DNA of 5,852 nucleotides from NCBI GenBank assembly GCA_017453705.1, contig JAFTEK010000127.1, forward strand, positions 1-5,852, read 5' to 3'. This document shows positions 1 to 4,148 of this stretch, piece after piece. Made by a program: the position numbers and the translations under genes. The stretch's first letter is position 1. Each line of letters begins with the position of its first letter. This DNA is from Treponema sp. Its GTDB lineage: Bacteria; Spirochaetota; Spirochaetia; Treponematales; Treponemataceae. The notes under the pieces are model-generated. The model had not been told where the DNA came from, did not search any database, and was given only the letters and a program-made list of their open reading frames with translations.

Positions 1-1
1 C

Positions 2-85
2 TGGTTCTCTGCCGCGATTCCCCTTGCCATAGCATACTACAACACTGTTCCAAAGATTGAGCGTGCCCTGCGGAAGTCAGAGTAG
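2..85 (+). CDS. C-terminal end of an unidentified, probably membrane, protein (partial)
   Basis: An open frame enters from the left edge and stops at TAG (83-85), giving 27 residues. The tail starts with a hydrophobic stretch (WFSAAIPLAIAYY) and ends with a charged segment (PKIERALRKSE). This is the usual look of a last transmembrane helix followed by a short cytoplasmic tail, as in many transporters. The fragment is too short to name a family. It converges on the tRNA-Pro unit; no clear intrinsic terminator of its own is seen between 86 and 218. The frame choice rests on the hydrophobic-then-charged pattern and on the other forward frame inspected (from base 1) stopping by base 60. Confidence 0.5.
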   Translation, partial: WFSAAIPLAIAYYNTVPKIERALRKSE

Positions 86-218
86 GCAGTAATCAACCTT
101 GGCGCGGGGCATTTGGGTATGGTGTTCTCTAGCGGTGGTTGCACTCTGTGCTGCCTCCTTTTTCGGGCAGGGTATTTGTGTTTGTCCTTTGGACGGGCAT
201 TAGACCCTTGGTACGGAT

Positions 219-247
219 AAAAAAAAGAGCCGCTGAAAGGCGGCTCT
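219..247 (-). terminator. Intrinsic terminator of the tRNA-Pro transcript
   Basis: On the - strand, AGAGCCGC, a six-base loop CTTTCA and GCGGCTCT form a perfect 8-bp GC-rich stem followed directly by a run of U (eight A on the + strand, 219-226). It begins 4 nt after the tRNA 3' end, so the precursor has almost no 3' trailer. The stem could also slow transcription arriving from the + strand gene at the left edge, but there is no U-run in that direction. Confidence 0.93.
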
Positions 248-251
248 CACA

Positions 252-325
252 TCGGGTGAGCGGAACTCGAATCCGCGACCACTAGTCCCCCAGACTAGTA
301 AGCTAACCAACTGCTCTATCACCCG
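252..325 (-). tRNA. tRNA-Pro (anticodon GGG)
   Basis: The 74-nt gene folds into a full cloverleaf. It has a 7-bp acceptor stem CGGGTGA/TCACCCG with discriminator A, D-stem GAGC/GCTT (one G-T pair), anticodon stem CTAGT/ACTAG with loop CTGGGGG, variable region TGGTC and T-arm GCGGA-TTCGAGT-TCCGC. Anticodon GGG reads proline CCC and CCU codons. The C1-G72 first pair is typical of bacterial proline tRNAs. The CCA end is not encoded (TGT follows the discriminator), so it must be added after transcription. The anticodon stem could extend by two pairs (ACTAGTC/GACTAGT), but the canonical seven-base loop is the functional reading. Confidence 0.96.
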
Positions 326-337
326 TAAAGTGATACT

Positions 338-366
338 ATCATAGCAGATTGGAAAAGTTTATTCAA
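338..366 (-). promoter_or_regulatory. Sigma-70-type promoter of tRNA-Pro
   Basis: On the - strand, TTGAAT (361-366) and TATGAT (338-343) are separated by exactly 17 nt, each differing from consensus at one or two bases. The predicted start falls about 5-7 nt before the mature tRNA 5' end, leaving a very short 5' leader for RNase P. The -35 box lies 38 nt past the stop codon of the HDOD gene, and no convincing terminator separates them, so some read-through from that operon into the tRNA is possible. Confidence 0.85.
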
Positions 367-404
367 GAGGGGTGGCGACGTCTGGAGAAGCTTTCCTCTC
401 GGTT

Positions 405-1907
405 TTATCTCTCGCTGTTCCTGAACTGCGCGTCCATCTTTTCGCTCAGCTCCTTGACCTGAACCTCGTCCGTTATGGAGAAGAGCTTGAGCTCATCAGT
501 CTCAAAGTTGGACCAGTCGATTATGCCCTCGCTGTAGTGGGCAAGCAGGTCTGCGAAGTGTATCAGGCAGGTGAGCTTCTTGCGCTTGTCGCTCGCCGAG
601 GCTGTGTCGTGGTGGTAGCGGATGACCTCTATGATGGCATCCGGGAAATTCCACTTCTGGGCGACGAGCGCGCCGACTTCGCCGTGGTTCACGCCCGCGA
701 CCATGCGTTCAAAGAGGTCAGTGCTTATGTCCTTCTCCGCGCAGAGCTTGCTCATCTTCTCGTAGATGTCGGCGGTTGCGGTGACGAAGATGATTTTGCC
801 CATGTCGTGCAGCAGGCCACAGACGTAACTGTCCTCGACCAAGTGCTTGTCCTCTGGGGCGTGGAAGTAGGATCGGGCGAGCGTGTAGGCATAGAAAGCG
901 ACCCGGTAGGAGTGATCCCAGAGGGCTTTTTTCTTTGGGTCGGACTCGACCATGAGTGCCTGCATGGAGCCGACGGAGAAGAGCAGGTTGCGGATTCCCC
1001 TTATGCCCGTGAACTTGACCGCCTCGTCTATGCTTGAGCAGGGGGTTGCCAGGGCGAAGGCCGCCGAGTTGACCAATTTTAGCAGCTCGCCTGTCAGCGA
1101 CACGTCGTTGGAAATCTTGCGGGCTATGTCGGTCATGCTGGAGTCCGGGTCGTTTATCAGGCGGTTTATGGCAGTGATGTTCTCCGGGAACTCAGGCAGA
1201 CCCTCGATAAGGTTCACGAATTTCTTGGACAGGGACGCAAAGTCTTCCATGCTCTTCTTGCTGAAGGGCAGAATCATGCGGGTTATCGTCTCCCCGTTCT
1301 CGCTTATGACCTGGTAGTTCTCCTCGTTGAGGCCTATTTTCTTGAGCATAAGAACCATCATCGTCAGTCCGAGTCCTGCTCCCTCGGACTCGTCCAGCAT
1401 ACTGGCCATGCCTTCTTCCAGGCTGTCGAACATCGTCGCCCTGGTTATCTTGTCGTGGATTCTCTTGTATTCGTTGACATTCAGCTCGCACTTGTTGCGG
1501 ACTTCCAGCTTTATCTTGTTGTTGGCCGCTTGCAGTACGATTTTTATATAGAAGCCTTTGTTTTTCTGTAGCTCCAGCCAGAATTTCTGGTTGGTCAGGG
1601 TCTCGGTCTTAAAGGCCTCCATTCCCTTCTTGTATTCATCGCTTTTGTTCAGATCCAGCTTTTTTTCCTCAAAGTAAACCCTCTTGGTGTTGGCCTTCTT
1701 GCCGTTGTTGGCCAGCTCCTTCATACAGAATGAGAGGGTTTCGGTCATCTGCTGCTGGTTGAGTTCTTTAAGGAAGACCCTTATCACATCGTCAACGTAA
1801 GCCTCCACCTTCCTGGGAAAGGTGTAGGTCGTAAGCACAAGCGGAACACCTGACTTTATGGCATTCCTTATCATCTCAATATTTACCGGAATATTCGAGT
1901 TAGCCAT
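405..1907 (-). CDS. GHKL-type ATPase domain fused to HDOD domain, signalling protein
   Basis: A 500-residue soluble protein. Residues about 55-215 look like a histidine-kinase-type (GHKL) ATP-binding domain: an N-box-like segment KELANNGKKAN (63-73) and a G2/ATP-lid-like segment EGAGLGLTM (175-183). No phosphorylated-histidine dimerization segment is evident, and the G1 region (LEVRNKCEL, 134-142) lacks the usual Asp. Residues about 235-435 are an HDOD domain, starting at LPEFP (237-241) and including DVSLTGELLKLVNSAAF. The HD metal-ligand pattern looks complete: H332, H367-D368 (GLLHDMGKI), H408 (NHGEVG), HH432-433 and D453. HDOD proteins generally act in bacterial signalling and often lack these ligands. 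I chose ATG 1907 because AGGAAAG precedes it and it follows the upstream stop by 23 nt; the longer GTG start at 1958 overlaps that gene and has no good ribosome site. It is the second gene of the operon. Domain calls are by eye; the ligand or substrate is unknown. Confidence 0.88.
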   Translation of the reverse strand: MANSNIPVNIEMIRNAIKSGVPLVLTTYTFPRKVEAYVDDVIRVFLKELNQQQMTETLSFCMKELANNGKKANTKRVYFEEKKLDLNKSDEYKKGMEAFKTETLTNQKFWLELQKNKGFYIKIVLQAANNKIKLEVRNKCELNVNEYKRIHDKITRATMFDSLEEGMASMLDESEGAGLGLTMMVLMLKKIGLNEENYQVISENGETITRMILPFSKKSMEDFASLSKKFVNLIEGLPEFPENITAINRLINDPDSSMTDIARKISNDVSLTGELLKLVNSAAFALATPCSSIDEAVKFTGIRGIRNLLFSVGSMQALMVESDPKKKALWDHSYRVAFYAYTLARSYFHAPEDKHLVEDSYVCGLLHDMGKIIFVTATADIYEKMSKLCAEKDISTDLFERMVAGVNHGEVGALVAQKWNFPDAIIEVIRYHHDTASASDKRKKLTCLIHFADLLAHYSEGIIDWSNFETDELKLFSITDEVQVKELSEKMDAQFRNSER

Positions 1908-1910
1908 GTT

Positions 1911-1917
1911 CTTTCCT
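1911..1917 (-). promoter_or_regulatory. Ribosome binding site fixing the HDOD gene start
   Basis: AGGAAAG on the - strand; its AGGA core lies 6 nt before ATG 1907. It sits in the 23-nt gap after the upstream gene's stop, and it favours the 500-residue start over the GTG at 1958, which would add 17 residues and overlap the upstream gene. Confidence 0.75.
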
Positions 1918-1930
1918 ATTATCGGCAATT

Positions 1931-3361
1931 TTACAGCTTGTCTATTAGCATTGAACACTTGCCCGACGGTATGGGAAGGGTTTTTCTCTTCTTGTTCAGT
2001 ATGTCAATAGTAAAGTAGTAAAGCTTCTCGCTTTCCATCTGGATTTCCCAGCCCCTGTTGGTTTTGTTGCTCAGTATCGTGATGAGGTTGCGCTTGAGGG
2101 AAAGCTTTTCTATGCCCATTATCTCAAGGTTGGGAATAACCCAGTCAACGGTCTTGCGGGGCAGGCTTATGGACAGGCCTATGACGTTTTCTATCATCAG
2201 GGCTATCGTGGAAAGACCCAGGAAGTGCAGGAATCGTCTGCGGGGAAAAGCAGGGTCTGCGCTGTATGTGGCAGGCCCCTCCTTGTTGGGAAGGTAGGCC
2301 TCATACAGGTCGCCTTTCTTGGACGTGTCCACGGGGCTGAGTCCTTCCAGCACGTAATAGAGGTGGCGTATTGCACATTCGCGGGCAAAGCCGTAACGCT
2401 GGTATTTTTCCAGCCCCTTTATAATCATGAAGTTGAATGTGGGGAATACCGAACCGCAGAACAGCTCCCCGGCCTCGTTGAAGAGTGGGTCGTCTGCGCT
2501 CAATGTGGGGAAGGGGTGCTCCGTCCCGAAAGTCTCCTTGTTGGACAGGTGTTGTATGAGCAGGTCGGCGCGGTCGGAGTTGGGCAGCTCCGCCAAAAGA
2601 GGCCAGAAGCCTGCGACAGTCTTGCGGGGCAGCTGCTTTTCCTCGCTGTCAAGGTCATGGTAGAAGTTTGTCTCAGGGTTCCACATCAGGCGGTTTATCC
2701 GCGTCTTTAGGCTGAAGTAGAGCTTCTTGTACTGAAAGCTCAAGTCCTTGTCATTGAGGATGTCTCCCAGCGCGGACATATGGGCGGCGTTGATGGCCAT
2801 GCAGCTGTTGAAGTCCACGGGGTAGTAGGCTCCTTCCCTGGGGGAGTTGGCCATTGTGGAGCAGGTGTGGGGGACTGCGTACAGGCCGTTATCCTTCTTG
2901 AAGTTGTTGTTTATCCAGTCCATGTAGCGGCAGAGGTTTGGCATGACTTCCTTAATGCGCCTCTTGTTTGCCCCTTTGTGGTAGAGGTTGTATTCCGCCC
3001 ATGCGAAAAGGGGCAGTCCCACCCCCTCTGGATTGTCATCGGTTATGAGGGGGGTGCCGGTCGCTGCGTCGTATTTCCAGCGGATTGCCCCGTTCTCCTC
3101 CTGCTTGGAGTAAAAGTAGTCTATGTTCTTGTTGGCGGGAAAGTTCCTGTTGGAATAGACTAGAAAAAAGGATGAGAAGATGGACTCGGACTGGTCAAGT
3201 ATGTAACGGCCTTCCATAGGATATATAAAGTAGCCGTCAGGGGAATTTTCACCAGAAGCTGGATTTATCCAGTAATCAGATAGCCAGCTCCAAGTCTTGT
3301 TATAAATGTCAACAAAATCCTGATCGTAGAAGTGGATTTTGGGAAAGTCGTGCCTGTTCAC
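1931..3361 (-). CDS. MGH1/GH63-like (alpha/alpha)6-barrel glycoside hydrolase homologue, divergent active site
   Basis: A 476-residue protein with no signal peptide or membrane segment, so probably cytoplasmic. Its motif order resembles the GH63/trehalase-like MGH1 group: NPEGVGLPLFAWAEYNLY (110-127), MANSPREGAYYPVDFNS (170-186), LMWNPETNFYHDLD (225-238), FWPLLAEL (252-259), CGSVFPTFN (302-310), DLYEAYLP (351-358) and a hydrophobic C-terminal barrel helix near 380-396, then a beta-rich tail (about 404-460). Related enzymes trim glucosides or hydrolyse alpha-linked sugars. E354 fits the catalytic base. The position of the usual catalytic acid Asp in the (M/W)D-N-S-P-R motif is Ala171 (codon GCC), and the usual W-R-G-P-V-W motif is reduced to FCGSVFP. 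It may therefore be inactive, use another acid, or have another activity. The start is GTG with AGGAG 5 nt upstream; ATG at 3365 is out of frame. It is the first gene of an operon with the GHKL-HDOD gene. The fold call is fairly secure; substrate and activity are not. Confidence 0.78.
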   Translation of the reverse strand: MNRHDFPKIHFYDQDFVDIYNKTWSWLSDYWINPASGENSPDGYFIYPMEGRYILDQSESIFSSFFLVYSNRNFPANKNIDYFYSKQEENGAIRWKYDAATGTPLITDDNPEGVGLPLFAWAEYNLYHKGANKRRIKEVMPNLCRYMDWINNNFKKDNGLYAVPHTCSTMANSPREGAYYPVDFNSCMAINAAHMSALGDILNDKDLSFQYKKLYFSLKTRINRLMWNPETNFYHDLDSEEKQLPRKTVAGFWPLLAELPNSDRADLLIQHLSNKETFGTEHPFPTLSADDPLFNEAGELFCGSVFPTFNFMIIKGLEKYQRYGFARECAIRHLYYVLEGLSPVDTSKKGDLYEAYLPNKEGPATYSADPAFPRRRFLHFLGLSTIALMIENVIGLSISLPRKTVDWVIPNLEIMGIEKLSLKRNLITILSNKTNRGWEIQMESEKLYYFTIDILNKKRKTLPIPSGKCSMLIDKL

Positions 3362-3366
3362 ACATT

Positions 3367-3371
3367 CTCCT
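3367..3371 (-). promoter_or_regulatory. Ribosome binding site for the GTG-started glycosidase-like gene
   Basis: AGGAG on the - strand with 5 nt to GTG 3361. It decides the start: an ATG two to four bases upstream of the GTG is in another frame and too close to the AGGAG, and the next in-frame codons would cut into the conserved N-terminal region. Confidence 0.8.
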
Positions 3372-3379
3372 GTGTTTGT

Positions 3380-3413
3380 CGTGCCTAGCCAGCCGCAAAA
3401 GCGTGCCTCAGCC
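3380..3413 (-). repeat. Direct repeat in the operon leader
   Basis: On the + strand, CGTGCCTAGCC (3380-3390) and CGTGCCTCAGCC (3402-3413) are near-identical, differing by one inserted C, with starts 22 nt apart, about two DNA turns. Both lie between the predicted transcription start (near 3416) and the ribosome binding site. A paired operator downstream of the promoter or an mRNA-binding site would fit; chance is not excluded for a 7-base core. Confidence 0.45.
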
Positions 3414-3422
3414 TTTTTTCCT

Positions 3423-3431
3423 ATTATAGCA
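3423..3431 (-). promoter_or_regulatory. Extended -10 promoter of the glycosidase-like/HDOD operon
   Basis: The - strand reads TGC-TATAAT: a perfect -10 hexamer (3423-3428) with the TG of an extended -10. No good -35 box lies 16-18 nt upstream; the sequence there is near TACCGT. The extended -10 could compensate, or an activator may be needed. It gives a leader of about 55 nt, which contains the CGTGCCT direct repeat. Confidence 0.65.
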
Positions 3432-3439
3432 TAAGTTTT

Positions 3440-3690
3440 CTAAAAACGGTAGGAACTTGTAAAATAAATTTTGTATTTATGGCGGGCAGTCTCAAAAGCC
3501 CTGGGGGTTTTCGCTATCCCAAAAGAGTGGGCAGCCCCTTGGAACCCCAGACGGCTGGCACAAGAAGTCATTTTGTCCGTTTTGAGATTCTGAAAACAGT
3601 TTTTGCACTTTGAGATGCAATAAAAACGTATGGGGACACCTCGCGGGAATACGTTTTTCCTGATGGGCTTGTTTTTCAAAAACTGATTTC
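3440..3690. repeat. Structured intergenic block with nested inverted repeats
   Basis: This stretch has no convincing gene but dense symmetry. TCTCAAAA (3490-3497) pairs with TTTTGAGA (3580-3587). Inside it, AGCC-CTGGGG-TT (3497-3509, one bulged G) pairs with AA-CCCCAG-GGCT (3543-3556, two-base bulge), enclosing CCCA/TGGG (3518-3521/3528-3531). To the right, CAGTTTTTG (3597-3605) pairs perfectly with CAAAAACTG (3677-3685) and encloses AAAAACGTA (3622-3630)/TACGTTTTT (3650-3658). A 79-codon frame runs through it on the - strand (3440-3679) but starts with TTG, lacks a ribosome site, and would cross the operon's promoter. A dispersed repeat element or a structured RNA fits better than a gene. 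Orientation and function are unknown. Confidence 0.55.
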
Positions 3691-3735
3691 CGTGGTGTTA
3701 ACTCCCTGGGGCTGTTCCATGAGCCTGTTAGTCAA

Positions 3736-3741
3736 TATAAT
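3736..3741 (+). promoter_or_regulatory. Probable -10 box of the small membrane protein gene
   Basis: A perfect TATAAT ends 8 nt before ATG 3750, so the transcript would start at or within a couple of bases of the initiation codon. The -35 side is weak (TGTTCC at 17-nt spacing, TTCCAT at 15). The box sits just right of the structured intergenic block. Confidence 0.5.
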
Positions 3742-3749
3742 GCACTATT

Positions 3750-4052
3750 ATGGAAGAAAAAAAGATAGACCTGTGTATCTGTTCTGTGGCTGTGCTGGCT
3801 TATATCGCTGTGGGAGTCTGGGGATTTGTCAGTATAAGTAAGACCAGGAAGAGGCTTGAGGGGGAGGGGAGGGAGCTGCCCCCTGCGGATTCCAAGTTCC
3901 GCCCCGCCATTATATCCTCAGTTGCTCTGCTGTCCCTTCCTTTCTTGATTTACTTCAAGCCTTATATCACCGCCGTGCTGGAATCATGTGCAGTAATGGG
4001 ACTGTACATAACGCTCAGGGAGCGGGTCAAAGGGCTGGAAGGAAATCCATAA
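3750..4052 (+). CDS. Small membrane protein of unknown function
   Basis: A 100-residue protein not recognised as any named family. It has a short charged N-terminus (MEEKKID), a first hydrophobic segment at about 8-29, a basic/acidic loop (KTRKRLEGEGRE, 31-42), a second hydrophobic segment at about 53-69 and a third at about 73-89, ending in a charged tail. Two or three inner-membrane helices are expected; the KTRKR after the first helix suggests that loop is cytoplasmic. There is no Shine-Dalgarno sequence before ATG 3750, and a TATAAT box lies only 8 nt upstream, which suggests a leaderless mRNA. The next in-frame Met is residue 83, so the start is fairly well fixed if the gene is real. It is convergent with the large - strand gene to the right and divergent from the operon to the left. 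The periodic hydrophobicity and sensible ends favour a real gene; no function is claimed. Confidence 0.65.
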   Translation: MEEKKIDLCICSVAVLAYIAVGVWGFVSISKTRKRLEGEGRELPPADSKFRPAIISSVALLSLPFLIYFKPYITAVLESCAVMGLYITLRERVKGLEGNP

Positions 4053-4099
4053 GAAAACAGTGGTTTCCGAACAGCTCTATTGAAGGCATTATTCGGTGG

Positions 4100-4134
4100 T
4101 TCCCTGAAAACCGGGCCTGTCCGGTTTCCAGGAA
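4100..4134. terminator. Hairpin between convergent genes, possible shared terminator
   Basis: TTCC-CTG-AAACCGG and CCGGTTT-CCAGGAA form about 13 pairs with one bulge and one mismatch around the loop GCCTGT. The core AAACCGG/CCGGTTT is perfect. It lies 47 nt after the small membrane gene and 14 nt beyond the stop of the - strand gene. No U-run follows on either strand, so it is not a canonical intrinsic terminator; it may mark RNA 3' ends or help termination in another way. Confidence 0.45.
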
Positions 4135-4148
4135 TGTCCTTATGCCCT

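Noticed and set aside
151..170. CTGCC/GGCAG hairpin after the left-edge gene
   Set aside because: It has only five pairs with a ten-base loop and no U-run directly after; too weak to call a terminator.
366..399. AGAGG/CCTCT pairing after the HDOD stop as a terminator
   Set aside because: Five pairs around a loop of about 24 bases without a U-run; it also abuts the tRNA promoter.
372..1037. 221-codon + strand open frame
   Set aside because: It lies antisense to the conserved HDOD region, which carries clear domain motifs; its translation shows no family pattern and it is an antisense shadow.
1908..1958. Upstream GTG start for the HDOD gene (17 more residues)
   Set aside because: It overlaps the end of the preceding gene and has no ribosome site, while ATG 1907 has AGGAAAG at good spacing.
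2225..2710. 161-codon + strand frame
   Set aside because: It is antisense to the glycosidase-like gene, whose family motifs are on the - strand.
3440..3679. 79-codon - strand frame in the intergenic block
   Set aside because: It starts with TTG without a ribosome site, overlaps the inverted repeats, and ends just upstream of the operon's -10 box. Kept as a possible repeat-derived frame, not called as a gene.
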